NCBI RefSeq assembly: GCF_900104215.1
Contig: NZ_FMXO01000011.1
Coordinates: forward strand, 62,001-126,000
Length of the DNA stretch: 64,000 nucleotides
Reading direction: 5' to 3'
Source: Desulfonatronum thiosulfatophilum
GTDB lineage: Bacteria > Desulfobacterota > Desulfovibrionia > Desulfovibrionales > Desulfonatronaceae
Each line of letters starts with the position of its first letter. The first letter of the stretch is position 1. The notes under the pieces are model-generated. The model did not search any database, was not told the origin of the DNA, and was given only the letters and a program-made list of their open reading frames with translations. The position numbers were made by a program, and so were the translations under genes. This document shows, piece after piece, positions 1-8,963 of this stretch.

Positions 1-258
1 GTCCTTTTGCTGGGAATCATCCTGCGCCGCAAGATTGGTGCATGGCTGGACATCGGACCGCAAACGTTTCGCATGACCCTGCTCAGCGCCGGGCTGGGCC
101 TGAGCGCGCTGGCTGCTTCCACGCTGGGCAAAACCGCCCTGCTGTGCATCCCGATCCTGGCGTGCCTTTACGCTTTGACCGCCCTGAAATGGAACATCGC
201 CGAGGCCCGGATGACGCGGGACCTTTTGTTCACGCTTCGGCAAAAGTACCGCCGATAA
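1..258 (+). CDS. C-terminal end of a multi-pass membrane protein, possibly a polysaccharide flippase (partial)
   Basis: The reading frame is open from base 1 to the TAA at 256-258, so the window shows only the last 85 or so residues. The visible part has two hydrophobic stretches, each about 20 residues, and ends in a short basic tail (QKYRR), as is common for the cytoplasmic end of an inner-membrane protein. The sequence resembles the tail of MATE/MurJ-type polysaccharide export proteins, but this is an impression from composition and a few residues, not a motif. The internal TTG at 7 is not a credible start because the frame continues upstream. Confidence 0.5.
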   Translation, partial: VLLLGIILRRKIGAWLDIGPQTFRMTLLSAGLGLSALAASTLGKTALLCIPILACLYALTALKWNIAEARMTRDLLFTLRQKYRR

Positions 259-311
259 AATCCGGCACTTCCGCATGTCTTTTTTGAACCTTAACCAGAC
301 CGACAACAACC

Positions 312-1556
312 ATGCCTGAATTCATTCCCCTGTCCTTTGCCGGCTATGACTGGCGTCGTCCCGAACTTCAACCGGACCTGGTCACGGCGCCGCCATACGA
401 CGTGCTGTCCCCGGAACAACGCGATGAGCTGGCCGCGAAAAGCCCCTACAACCTGGTCCATGTCGACATGCCCCGCAGTTACGCCCAGGCCGGAGAAATT
501 CTGACGCAGTGGGTGAGCCAGGGCGTCATCCGCAAAAAGGATGAGCCGGAGTTCGCCGCTCTGGCCTCGCGGTACGTTCTCCAGGGCCGGGAGTATGTCC
601 GTTGGGGATTCATGGGCGGACTGCGCCTGGCTTCCTGGGGCAAGGAAGGCGTCTATCCGCACGAACAGACGTATCCCAAAGCCAAAACCGACCGTCTGGA
701 ACTGATGCGCGCCACCAATGCCCAGCTCAGTCCCATCTTCGGCATCTTCGACCACCAGGACAGTCAATTGCAAACCATCTGCGACCTGTTGAACGACCAA
801 CCTCCCACGGCCACGATGGTGACCGAAGACGAAGTGGAACACCGTCTCTGGTCCGTGCCAAGGGAATACAACGAGGTCATCCGTCAGGCCCTGGAAAACA
901 CGCCGGTCTACATCGCGGACGGGCATCACCGCTACGAAACGGCCCTGCATTTTGCCCAGCACCATGCCGGGCCGGCGCTTGAACCGGGAACCATGGGGCA
1001 TCGTCCGGCGGATTACGTCTTTGCCTGTCTGTGCAACATCGCCACTCCGGGAGTGGAAATTCTGCCCTACCACCGGATGGTGCGCGGTTCGCGGAACCAT
1101 TCCTGGCCGGACGTTCTGCAGCAAGCCGAAACATGGTTTCATATCCGTCAGGCCGGCACATCAAACGATCTGGAGCAGTCCATCCTGCCCTCGGCCAGCC
1201 TGTTGACTCTGCCTGACAAGATGTGGTTGTTGGAATTAAAACCTGAATTTATCGCCCAATGCGACCCATTGTTTCAGGATGTCGGAGCCTATGTCCTGGA
1301 CACGTTCCTCTTCCGCAAATCCCTGGGGTTGACGGAGGAGGATCTGAGCGGCGGCGGACATCTGGCCTACACGCCGTTCATCGACCACGCGGTTGCCAGC
1401 GTTGTATACGGAGAGTCCCAGGCCGCCCTGCTGCTCAAAGCCGTGGACATGAACGTTCTGCGCCGGGTCTCCGAGTCAGGCCGGGTCATGCCCCGCAAAT
1501 CGACCTTCTTTTATCCGAAGCTTCCCGGCGGATTATTGTTTCATCTTTTAGGTTGA
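312..1556 (+). CDS. DUF1015 family protein
   Basis: This 414-residue protein matches the DUF1015 (COG4198) family over its whole length: an N-terminal PPYDVLS segment near residues 28-34, the YNLVHVD segment near residue 50, and the family hallmark ADGHHRYETAL about halfway along. The biochemical function of the family is unknown. Older database names linking it to ParB/Spo0J are not supported by anything here. It starts at ATG 312 with a weak ribosome-binding site. It is followed by a signalling operon on the same strand, with no evident functional link. Confidence 0.85.
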   Translation: MPEFIPLSFAGYDWRRPELQPDLVTAPPYDVLSPEQRDELAAKSPYNLVHVDMPRSYAQAGEILTQWVSQGVIRKKDEPEFAALASRYVLQGREYVRWGFMGGLRLASWGKEGVYPHEQTYPKAKTDRLELMRATNAQLSPIFGIFDHQDSQLQTICDLLNDQPPTATMVTEDEVEHRLWSVPREYNEVIRQALENTPVYIADGHHRYETALHFAQHHAGPALEPGTMGHRPADYVFACLCNIATPGVEILPYHRMVRGSRNHSWPDVLQQAETWFHIRQAGTSNDLEQSILPSASLLTLPDKMWLLELKPEFIAQCDPLFQDVGAYVLDTFLFRKSLGLTEEDLSGGGHLAYTPFIDHAVASVVYGESQAALLLKAVDMNVLRRVSESGRVMPRKSTFFYPKLPGGLLFHLLG

Positions 1557-1663
1557 TTCCATTGCCGGTTTTCGGATAAGTCCCTGAGGCTACAACCTTT
1601 CGGCAAATCCTTGGATTGAGCGAATGGGTCGGACAGCCGTTCACCGGAGCCGAGACATCAGAC

Positions 1664-2788
1664 ATGGACAACATACAATCCGAAATCCCTCTGGTGCTGA
1701 TCATCGACGATGATCCCACCAATCGCCTGGTTCTTGAACGGATTCTGTCCACCTCGGGCTTCGCGACAATCCAGGCCGAGGCGGGGGACGTGGGCAGATC
1801 CAAGGCCCTGGAACGGAAACCGGACATCATCCTTCTCGACATCATGATGCCCGGCGAAAGTGGTTTCGATACCCTTTGCCGGCTCAAGAAAGACCCGCTA
1901 ACTGCCGCAATTCCTGTCATTTTTCTGTCCGCGCTGGACGATATCAACTCCAAGGTCAAGGGGTTCGAGCTGGGCGCGGTGGATTACGTGACCAAGCCCT
2001 TCGAGCCGCCGGAAATCCTGGCCAGGGTGCGGACCAACCTGAAAGTCGTTCAAGCCTACCGGGTCGTCATTGCTGAACAAGCAGAGCGTTTGCGCCAAGT
2101 CAAAGAGGCCCAGCAATCCATGCTCACCCGGCCGGAAGAGCTTCCCGACGCGAAATTCGCCGTACTCTTCGAACCAATCCTGGAAGCCGGAGGGGACTAC
2201 TATGACGTCTTCCCGGTCAGCGGCGGGTTCGGCTACGTGGTCGCGGACATCAGCGGACATGACCTGAAAGCCTCCTTCATCACATCCGGCTTCAAGGCTC
2301 TGCTGCGCCAGAATTCCGGACCTCTTTTCACTCCCGCGGAAACACTGACCAACATCAACAATGTTCTGCACAACGTTTTACCCGCTGGAAAATTTCTGAC
2401 CGCCGCCTATGCCGTGATCAACAGCAAGCGCAATCATCTCACTGTGCTCTCCGCCGGGCATCCGCCGCCCATTTTCCTCGGCGTCAACGGAGAAGTTGAA
2501 ATCCTGCGGGCGGAAGGAGACATCCTCGGTCCCTTCCCGCACATTCATCTTTCCCCAGTTTCACGGAATTTGGCCAAAGGCGATCGAATATTTCTGTACA
2601 CGGACGGCCTGTCGGACATTTCCAACAGCAAGGACAACACTACCTGCGATGACAGACGTTTGTTGATCCAGGCCTGCGAAGAATGCCGTACACTCCCTCT
2701 GGAACAATGCCCTCGTCATATTCGGGACAGGATATCCAAGGGAGCGAAAAGCCTGGACGACGTGCTGCTTCTGGCCGTGGAGGCATAA
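1664..2788 (+). CDS. Response regulator with PP2C/SpoIIE-type serine phosphatase output (RsbU-like)
   Basis: Residues 8-125 form a receiver domain with the acidic cluster D15-D16-D17, phospho-acceptor D59 (LLDIMMPG) and the conserved K in VTKPF. A short coiled linker leads into a PP2C-like domain with GGDYYDVF, DISGHD, SAGHPPP and YTDGLSD, the metal-binding Asp motifs of SpoIIE/RsbU phosphatases. The likely role is to dephosphorylate an anti-sigma antagonist once the receiver is phosphorylated; the STAS proteins at 3453 and 3784 are candidate substrates. I chose ATG 1664 because the receiver begins just after it; an in-frame TTG at 1616 would add 16 unconserved residues. The anti-sigma kinase gene starts 2 bases after its stop, so the two are translationally coupled. 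Confidence 0.88.
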   Translation: MDNIQSEIPLVLIIDDDPTNRLVLERILSTSGFATIQAEAGDVGRSKALERKPDIILLDIMMPGESGFDTLCRLKKDPLTAAIPVIFLSALDDINSKVKGFELGAVDYVTKPFEPPEILARVRTNLKVVQAYRVVIAEQAERLRQVKEAQQSMLTRPEELPDAKFAVLFEPILEAGGDYYDVFPVSGGFGYVVADISGHDLKASFITSGFKALLRQNSGPLFTPAETLTNINNVLHNVLPAGKFLTAAYAVINSKRNHLTVLSAGHPPPIFLGVNGEVEILRAEGDILGPFPHIHLSPVSRNLAKGDRIFLYTDGLSDISNSKDNTTCDDRRLLIQACEECRTLPLEQCPRHIRDRISKGAKSLDDVLLLAVEA

Positions 2789-2790
2789 CG

Positions 2791-3252
2791 GTGCAGATTC
2801 AGAAACAAACCGTTGACGGCATCCAGGTTTCCTTTCCCTCGAAACTTTGCGAGGTAAATCAGGCCTGCGACCTGCTCCAGGGGTTTCTGGACAAAAGAAA
2901 GAATGTCTCCGACCTGTTCCTGATTCTCCTCGCCCTGCGCGAGGCGTTCACCAATGCAGTCATCCATGGAAATAAAAAAAATACCGAATTGCTGGTCTCC
3001 GCCATTGTGGAGATCCACGACGATCAGTTGGTGGCGGTCATCAGGGACCAGGGGCCCGGATTTGCCTGGCGCTCGCATACTTGGGAGCTGCCCAACCCCA
3101 AAAGCGAATCCGGAAGAGGTCTGGCCATTATTCAGAGCTGTTTTGAGAACATCGAGTTCAATACTTCCGGAAACGAAATCACCTTACGCAAGCAACTTGG
3201 AAACTATTCAGCAAATTCTAATCGTACACGGGGTTGGTCCGGCTTGCCTTGA
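2791..3252 (+). CDS. Anti-sigma factor serine kinase-like ATPase (RsbW/SpoIIAB type)
   Basis: This is a single HATPase domain of the GHKL class: N-box EAFTNAVIHGN, G1-box DQGPGF and G2-box GRGLAI are all visible. In this family the kinase phosphorylates a STAS antagonist and otherwise sequesters a sigma factor or another target. The start is taken as GTG 2791, directly after the phosphatase stop; the open frame extends further upstream but only overlaps that gene. The last 15 or so codons, after KQLGNYS, run into a dispersed repeat element (3193-3431), and the TGA stop belongs to the repeat. The natural C-terminus has therefore probably been replaced. Confidence 0.85.
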   Translation: MQIQKQTVDGIQVSFPSKLCEVNQACDLLQGFLDKRKNVSDLFLILLALREAFTNAVIHGNKKNTELLVSAIVEIHDDQLVAVIRDQGPGFAWRSHTWELPNPKSESGRGLAIIQSCFENIEFNTSGNEITLRKQLGNYSANSNRTRGWSGLP

Positions 3253-3431
3253 TTTTGCCGTCTCGCATGTTTGACTGAGCCAGGATTCGTTCATCGAACC
3301 ATTGCCGTACATTTGGAGCACAAAATGATGTTTATTCAAAGCAATGGTTCGATGTTACGAAGCCGGCGAAGGAGTTTGCGAGGCCGCAAAATCAAGGCAA
3401 GCCGGACCTCAGCTGAGTAGTTACGCAACTT
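3193..3431. repeat. MITE-like inverted-repeat element, family B copy 1
   Basis: The two halves are inverted copies. The left arm contains GTCCGGCTTGCCTTGATTTT (3237-3256) and TCATCGAACCATTGC (3291-3305); both recur in reverse complement in the right arm (3341-3431). The outer ends are AACTATTCAGC on the left and, read inward on the other strand, GTAACTACTCAGC on the right. The element is about 240 bp and codes for nothing. Its left arm overlaps the 3' end of the anti-sigma kinase gene, and its right end lies just before the ribosome-binding site of the STAS gene. A close relative of the left arm is at 24612-24731. Confidence 0.85.
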
Positions 3432-3452
3432 GAATCATCAGGAGCCACGGAT

Positions 3453-3761
3453 ATGCTGCAGACAACCAAGGACGGCTCGAAAACCCTGGTCCGAATTACC
3501 GAGGACATGGTCGGATCCCGGATCGACGACTTACGGATGCAACTTCAAGAAGTCGTCAAGGCCGGCGGAATTGAAATGGTCATCGACCTTGAGGACGTGA
3601 AGATCGTTGATTCCCTGGGCATGGGTTTGCTGGTGGCGACCCACAACTCCCTCAAAACCAAGGACGGCAGTCTGACGCTGATCAACGTCAATCCGAACAT
3701 CTATAATATTCTGACCATCATGCGCCTGGACAAACACTTTTCCATTCACAAGGCCGTGTAA
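3453..3761 (+). CDS. STAS-domain anti-sigma factor antagonist
   Basis: This 102-residue protein is a complete single STAS domain. The sequence VDSLGMGLLV near residues 50-60 carries the Ser that anti-sigma kinases phosphorylate in SpoIIAA/RsbV proteins. It starts at ATG 3453 behind a CAGGAG site. Its placement between an RsbW-like kinase with an RsbU-like phosphatase and a chemotaxis-type kinase suggests a partner-switch module feeding, or fed by, the CheA system. The target sigma factor, if any, is not in the window. Confidence 0.88.
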   Translation: MLQTTKDGSKTLVRITEDMVGSRIDDLRMQLQEVVKAGGIEMVIDLEDVKIVDSLGMGLLVATHNSLKTKDGSLTLINVNPNIYNILTIMRLDKHFSIHKAV

Positions 3762-3783
3762 GAACCACGACGAGGAGTTGCCC

Positions 3784-4908
3784 ATGTCCGACGATCTCAT
3801 GGCCGCATTCATTGAGGACTCCAAGGAACATCTGGAGAGCATCGAGGCGGACATCATGGCGCTTGAGAATCTGTCAGGCGCGTACGACGAGGAATTGATC
3901 AACCGCATCTTCCGGACAGCGCATTCCATCAAGGGTGCTGCCGGCTTTTTCGGGCTTGATGCCATCGGCTCCCTGTCGCACAAGCTGGAAAACGCCCTGC
4001 ATCTGATGCGTGACCAAAAGCTGCGGACGGACCGACAGACTTGCCAGATCCTGCTGGAAGGGTTTGATCAGCTCAGCGCCATGATCAACGATCCCGAGCA
4101 GAGCAAAAGCATGCACACCGACCCGATTTTATTAAACATCCAGGCGTTGCTCACGCCCGAGACCAAGATCAGTACGGAAACGGCGCTGATCCTGCCGTCC
4201 CCCCAGGGACATTCCATTTTCGATGTCGACATGTTCACCCTCGACCAGGGTCTCAAAGGCGGTAAGTATCTTTATCATATCGAATTTGATCTCATCCATG
4301 ACATTCATCGCAAGGACAGAACGCCCTACGAGATTATCAAAACCTTGCAGGACAGCGGGCTGATCCTGGACTGCAAGATTGACTTCGAAGCCACGGGCAC
4401 GCTGGAGAACGGCTTTGCTCAGATGATACCCTTGAACGTTCTTTTTGCTTCCATCATCGACCCGGATGTCATCGGCATGCTGCTCGATGTGCCGGGGGAG
4501 AAAATCAGGGAACTGGACAAATCCATGTTTCATCGCCGACTTGGCGCCGCCGACAATGACCAGCCCGGCATAGTGACATCCCAACCCGGTACCTCCCTGA
4601 AACATTCCTTGGCCGTATGCTCTGAAGCGAATTGCACCGTGCTTATCCTGTCGGAAAAATTCGATCTTTCCAAGGTGGAACGCTTCCGTGAATCCCTGGT
4701 CGACGCTCTGCGCCAATCCGCGCATCTGTGTCTGGACATGAGCGAAACCAGGCACATGGATGCGGCGGCGGTTCAGGTTGTCGCCTCCGCACTGAAGACG
4801 TGCATATCCCGAAACGGCAGTTTGTGCCTGACGCCGCCACCTTCGGAAACGCTGCGGGAACAATTCCAAGGCCTGGGTTTCGCCTGGCTGCTGGAGCGTG
4901 CCACATGA
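3784..4908 (+). CDS. HPt - regulatory - STAS multidomain signalling protein
   Basis: Residues 1-110 are an HPt (CheA P1-like) domain with phospho-acceptor H47 in TAHSIKGAAGF. Residues about 150-250 form a middle domain that resembles the corresponding region of the CheA encoded next (each has a KYLYHIEF- or LYHLRYFP-like strand). Residues about 275-374 form a C-terminal STAS-like domain in which the usual phosphorylatable Ser is replaced (RHMDAAAVQV). It therefore looks like a bridge between a His-Asp phosphorelay and STAS partner switching. ATG 3784 has AGGAG six bases upstream and is preferred to TTG 3778. The stop overlaps the cheA start (ATGA), indicating translational coupling. Confidence 0.85.
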   Translation: MSDDLMAAFIEDSKEHLESIEADIMALENLSGAYDEELINRIFRTAHSIKGAAGFFGLDAIGSLSHKLENALHLMRDQKLRTDRQTCQILLEGFDQLSAMINDPEQSKSMHTDPILLNIQALLTPETKISTETALILPSPQGHSIFDVDMFTLDQGLKGGKYLYHIEFDLIHDIHRKDRTPYEIIKTLQDSGLILDCKIDFEATGTLENGFAQMIPLNVLFASIIDPDVIGMLLDVPGEKIRELDKSMFHRRLGAADNDQPGIVTSQPGTSLKHSLAVCSEANCTVLILSEKFDLSKVERFRESLVDALRQSAHLCLDMSETRHMDAAAVQVVASALKTCISRNGSLCLTPPPSETLREQFQGLGFAWLLERAT

Positions 4909-7169
4909 ACAAGAAATTCCAAATTTTTATCGAAGAATGTCAAGAGCTTTTGACAGAACTGGAAAGCGCATTGCTGGAACAGGAGGCGGCATCGGACAAC
5001 ATTGACATGGTGCACCGGATCTTCCGGGCTCTGCACACCATCAAAGGCTCCGCTGCAATGCTCGGCCTGGAAGACGTTCGCGAACTGACCAACGACCTGG
5101 AGACTCTCTTTGACCTGGTCCGTTCCGGACAGATGGCATTGACTCCGGAGTTGGTCACGCTTTCCTTTACTTACAAGGACCTCCTGACCGAGTACCTTGG
5201 TAATCCGGAGAACGGGCTGCCCGCCGACAAATCCGCACTGGTCCTGCGAAATTTAAGCAACATGATGGGAAACACAAATATCCCTCATAAATGCGGCTCC
5301 CGCGGCTCCAGTGAAGAACCACGGCTCCGTCACGAAGAATCCGGGGCGGTTTCGAGCTTGTATCACCTGCGCTATTTCCCCAAGAACAAGCCATATGCGG
5401 CCCTGGATCCACTGGATTTTCTCGGACAGCTCCATACCCTCGGCAACTGCGAAATCCATGCGTCGCCTGCTCAAATCCCCCTTTTGGACGTCCTGGATCC
5501 CTTGTCGTGCAGCACCTGCTGGGATGTGATCCTGCACACGGACGCTGATGAGGATTCCATCCGCGACCTGTTCCTGTTTTTGGACAACCCCGAGGAGATC
5601 TCCCGATTCGGGCTGATCGACGAAGCCGAAGCGGCCATGATCCGCCAGGAATTTGCCCGCGAATCCAGCGCACTTCAATCCGCCTCCGTTGAAGCGCCGG
5701 GGCAGCCCAAGGCAGCGTCGCCCGAGCCCGCACCTGATAACGCGAATGAAACCTCGTCTGAAGATCTGCCTTTGACTCTTCCGGAAACCGAATCAAGGCC
5801 CTCGCAACCGGCCCCGACGCCAATTCGGACGGCCAAAGATCCGCAAGCCGCGAGCACGAAACAGGCCGTGCCCGCGGGCGGGACCAGGATCGAGGAAATC
5901 GCTTCCATCCGGGTCAGCGCCAACAAACTGGACGACATGGTCGACCTGGTAGGCCAGCTGGTGATTGTTCAGGCGCGACTAAAACAGATCGAAACCGATC
6001 TCCACAACCCTCTGCTCACCTCGGTCAGTGAGGAAATCGAACGTTTGAGCAGCGACCTGCGTGAGCGAACGCTGTCCCTGCGGATGCTCCCCATCGGCTC
6101 GACCTTCAATCGATTCCGCCGCCTTGTCAGGGATCTTTCTTCGGAGCTGGGCAAGGAGATCGAACTGAAAACCTTTGGTGCGGAAACCGAACTGGACAAG
6201 ACGGTCATTGAAAAACTCAGCGACCCTCTGGTGCATATCCTGCGCAACAGCATCGACCACGGCATAGAATCAGCCGCGGCCCGTCAGTCCCAGGGCAAGC
6301 CTTCCAAAGGAGTCATCACTCTGTCCGCCATGCAAAGCGCCGGGCAGGTCCGAATCGTTATTCAGGACGACGGAGGTGGAATCGACCCTGAGAAAATCTA
6401 CGCCAAGGCCGTGGAACGCGGTCTGGCACGAGCGGACGTCCGTCCCTCTGACCGGGACATCCTGCAGCTCATCTTCGCGCCAGGTTTCTCCACGGCCGAA
6501 AAAGTCACCTCGGTTTCCGGACGCGGGGTGGGCATGGACGTGGTCAAGCGCTCCCTGGAATCCCTGAAGGGCACCGTGGAGATCGACAGCCGGCCGGGAA
6601 ACGGCACCACCATCACCATCGGCCTTCCCCTGACTCTGGCCATCATCGAAGGCCTCCTGGTGCTGATGGCCGATGAGTATTACGTGATCCCGCTGTCCGA
6701 TGTTCTGGAGTGCGTGGAAATCCAGCGCGGTGATGATGAGCGGGAGCGCATTGCCAAGGCCTTCGACATCCGGGGGGAACTGCTGCCCTGTCTGATTTTG
6801 CGCAACTGGTACGACTTCGACTCCATGGCGCCGGAAATTGAACAGGTTGTCGTGGTTCAGGCCGGAAACCGCCGGGTGGGACTGGTGGTGGACAGCATTG
6901 TCGGGCAGCTGCAAACCGTGATCAAGGGATTGGGCCGCGTCTTCAGCGGCATGAAAGGCCTTTCCGGAGCCACGATCATGGGTAATGGAGACATGGCGCT
7001 GATTCTGGACATCAACTCCCTGGTGAACGAACTGGAAAAACACTCCTCGGATTCGTTCATCCAAATCCCGCGGCATTGCCCTTGCGTCCTGATACATCAG
7101 GATCGCAATCGAAATCGCAATCGAAATCGGTATCGAAGTCGAATTCGAATCGAAAAAACAAACAGATAA
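4905..7169 (+). CDS. cheA: Chemotaxis histidine kinase CheA
   Basis: The order is P1 HPt (H44 in LHTIKGSAAM), a P2-like region with an Ala/Pro/Glu-rich linker, P3 dimerisation (LDDMVDLVGQL), P4 ATPase (N-box NSIDHGIE, G1 DDGGGID, G2 GRGVGMD) and a C-terminal CheW-like P5. It autophosphorylates at the HPt and passes phosphate to receivers such as the one at 1664. The start ATG 4905 overlaps the upstream stop. The protein should end soon after the P5 domain, but the frame continues about 40 residues into a hexamer-repeat hairpin, giving an (Arg-Asn)n/(Arg-Tyr) tail that stops in the hairpin loop. No receptor gene lies next to it. Confidence 0.93.
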   Translation: MNKKFQIFIEECQELLTELESALLEQEAASDNIDMVHRIFRALHTIKGSAAMLGLEDVRELTNDLETLFDLVRSGQMALTPELVTLSFTYKDLLTEYLGNPENGLPADKSALVLRNLSNMMGNTNIPHKCGSRGSSEEPRLRHEESGAVSSLYHLRYFPKNKPYAALDPLDFLGQLHTLGNCEIHASPAQIPLLDVLDPLSCSTCWDVILHTDADEDSIRDLFLFLDNPEEISRFGLIDEAEAAMIRQEFARESSALQSASVEAPGQPKAASPEPAPDNANETSSEDLPLTLPETESRPSQPAPTPIRTAKDPQAASTKQAVPAGGTRIEEIASIRVSANKLDDMVDLVGQLVIVQARLKQIETDLHNPLLTSVSEEIERLSSDLRERTLSLRMLPIGSTFNRFRRLVRDLSSELGKEIELKTFGAETELDKTVIEKLSDPLVHILRNSIDHGIESAAARQSQGKPSKGVITLSAMQSAGQVRIVIQDDGGGIDPEKIYAKAVERGLARADVRPSDRDILQLIFAPGFSTAEKVTSVSGRGVGMDVVKRSLESLKGTVEIDSRPGNGTTITIGLPLTLAIIEGLLVLMADEYYVIPLSDVLECVEIQRGDDERERIAKAFDIRGELLPCLILRNWYDFDSMAPEIEQVVVVQAGNRRVGLVVDSIVGQLQTVIKGLGRVFSGMKGLSGATIMGNGDMALILDINSLVNELEKHSSDSFIQIPRHCPCVLIHQDRNRNRNRNRYRSRIRIEKTNR

Positions 7170-7270
7170 TGAAACTATTGCGATACCGATTGGGATTGGG
7201 GATTTCGATTGTGATTGCGTTTGCGATTTCGATTTCGATTTCGATTTCGATTGCGACTTCGATTGCGACT
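7101..7270. repeat. AATCGN-hexamer long hairpin, copy 1
   Basis: The left arm (7101-7152) is built of degenerate AATCGC/AAATCG hexamers and the right arm (about 7188-7270) of their complements GATTTC/GATTGC, so the transcript can fold into a very long imperfect hairpin. The region between the arms holds AAACAAACAGATAATGAAAC (7155-7174), which recurs in reverse complement in copy 3 as GAAACAAATAGATAACGAAAC. The stop codon of the upstream cheA frame is inside this segment. It may act as a transcription terminator or an RNA-processing site after cheA, but there is no U-tract. Confidence 0.8.
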
Positions 7271-7392
7271 GGGAGCACGAATCAATACGGATTTGTTTCT
7301 GGTCTTATCCGTTGACTTCAGCGTGATCAACCCTACCGTTTCTTGAGCAATTGTCGAGACAACGGCAACAGATCACTCAAGGAGGACTGAAC

Positions 7393-7944
7393 GTGGAAAT
7401 CAGCAAACTCACCGGCAGCAAGGAAGAAAGAAGGGCAAAGGTGATCGAGGTTCTGAACAAGGCCCGGTCCATGGAACTGCACGCCATTTCCCAGTACATG
7501 AACCAGCATTACGGGCTGGACGACATGGACTACGGCGAACTGGCGGCCAACCAAAAATTGATCGCCATTGACGAAATGCGCCACGCCGAAATGTTCGCGG
7601 AACGCATCAAGGAACTGGGAGGCGAACCCACCACGGATCTGGCGCAAAAGCCCCAATTGAACCAGGACGTGGCGACCATGTTCACGTTTGACGCCGACCT
7701 GGAAGACAATACCGTCGACGTTTACAACCAGTTCCTTCTGGTTTGTCGGGAGAACGGCGACAGCGTCAGCGTGAAGCTCTTCGAGCAGATCATCGACGAG
7801 GAACAGGTCCACTTCAACCACTTCGACAACGTGGCTGACCACATCAAGAACCTGGGCGACGTCTATCTCTCCAAACTCGCCGGCACCTCCGCCTCCACGG
7901 GCGGCTACGGCAAGGGATTCAGCCTGAACCAGAGTTCGGTCTGA
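7393..7944 (+). CDS. bfr: Bacterioferritin
   Basis: This is a 183-residue four-helix ferritin-like protein with both halves of the diiron ferroxidase site: Glu in MELHAISQY, the E-x-x-H pair in DEMRHAEMF, Glu in the DLEDNTVDVY helix and E-x-x-H in DEEQVHFNH. The Met in IDEMRHAE corresponds to the haem-ligating Met of bacterioferritins, so haem (iron-coproporphyrin in known Desulfovibrio proteins) probably binds at the dimer interface. It stores iron and detoxifies peroxide or oxygen in the cytoplasm. GTG 7393 has GGAGG seven bases upstream; the frame extends further back without a better start. A strong terminator follows. Confidence 0.92.
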   Translation: MEISKLTGSKEERRAKVIEVLNKARSMELHAISQYMNQHYGLDDMDYGELAANQKLIAIDEMRHAEMFAERIKELGGEPTTDLAQKPQLNQDVATMFTFDADLEDNTVDVYNQFLLVCRENGDSVSVKLFEQIIDEEQVHFNHFDNVADHIKNLGDVYLSKLAGTSASTGGYGKGFSLNQSSV

Positions 7945-7952
7945 TTCTTCCA

Positions 7953-7976
7953 AAGCGGCTCAGGCCGCTTTTTTTT
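7953..7976 (+). terminator. Rho-independent terminator of bfr
   Basis: The stem AAGCGGC / GCCGCTT closes a TCAG loop and is followed directly by eight T residues, nine bases after the bfr stop codon. Confidence 0.92.
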
Positions 7977-8066
7977 ATATGATTCCGTATTGGCGTCGGT
8001 GTGTGGAGGTGTGTCGCGCGAGTGTTTTTATAAAGGGGCTTCCTTTTTACTATCGCCCTTTGCGGC

Positions 8067-8930
8067 TTATTCGGAACCATCTGTCGCGGATGTGACGTGG
8101 TAGGAATATTCCTCCAAACGCACGGTCAGGTCGTGCAAAGCGCGGTCCAGTGCATCCTCCACTTCCCGCTTTTTCTGCCCGCCCAAGGAAAAGACGAACT
8201 TCAGTTTCGGGTTTTCATCGAAAAGACCGGAACGAGCTTTGACATGAATGTCCGGGTATCGTTTCTGGAACCATTCCAGATGCGGGGCCAGGACGGATTC
8301 GTCGTTGCAGCCGATCCAGAGGGCGTGCTGGGCAAAGGCCTGTTCCGGAAAGATCTTGGCCAGGAAAGGCTGCAGGGAAGTTTGGAAGATTTGTTGGAGT
8401 TCGCCGGGAACGCCCGGAAAACACACAACGCTCCTGCCCTCACGTTCCACCAGGACGCCTGGGGCCGTGCCGGCTGGATTGCGCAAGGCTATCGCCCCCC
8501 GGGGAAGCATGGCCATCTTTTCGCGGGCGGGGTTCAATCCGCCCTGCTCCACGGAGCCTCGGGCCGCAAGAGCGTCAAAACCTTGCCGAACCATCTCCCT
8601 GGCCTTGGCATGCATTTCCAGCGGCAGGCCAAGGCCCTTGGCCACGGCGCCCAGGGTCAGGTCGTCCATGGTCGGTCCCAGGCCGCCGCTGACGAACAGT
8701 ACGTCCGGAGCCTTGCCCACTGTTCTGTTCAAGGCTTCCTGGACTTCCTGGGCGATGACGTCCATGTCGTCCGGCAGGATGCTCACCCTGGCCACCACGC
8801 CGCCCAGCTTCATCACCCGTGAGATCAGCCAGTAGCTGTTGCCGTCCTGGATGGAGCCGTCGAGGAGTTCATTGCCGATGGACAGGATCTCCGCGACCCC
8901 CGGCCTGACTGTATTGGTATCATCGATCAT
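8067..8930 (-). CDS. CinA-type molybdopterin-binding-fold protein (COG1058 domain only)
   Basis: The 287-residue product begins with the family segment SIGNELLDGSIQD and contains SGGLGPTMDD near residue 80 and CFPGVPGEL near 175, the signature of the MoaB/MogA-like N-terminal domain of CinA (ADP-ribose pyrophosphatase in characterised homologues). The C-terminal NMN amidohydrolase domain of full CinA (usually over 400 residues) is absent, so this is the short form, probably acting in pyridine-nucleotide recycling. I chose ATG 8930 because GGAGG lies five bases upstream; an in-frame GTG at 8942 overlaps that site. Confidence 0.85.
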   Translation of the reverse strand: MIDDTNTVRPGVAEILSIGNELLDGSIQDGNSYWLISRVMKLGGVVARVSILPDDMDVIAQEVQEALNRTVGKAPDVLFVSGGLGPTMDDLTLGAVAKGLGLPLEMHAKAREMVRQGFDALAARGSVEQGGLNPAREKMAMLPRGAIALRNPAGTAPGVLVEREGRSVVCFPGVPGELQQIFQTSLQPFLAKIFPEQAFAQHALWIGCNDESVLAPHLEWFQKRYPDIHVKARSGLFDENPKLKFVFSLGGQKKREVEDALDRALHDLTVRLEEYSYHVTSATDGSE

Positions 8931-8963
8931 GCGATCCTCCACGGCATTATTTCGGAACTCTGT

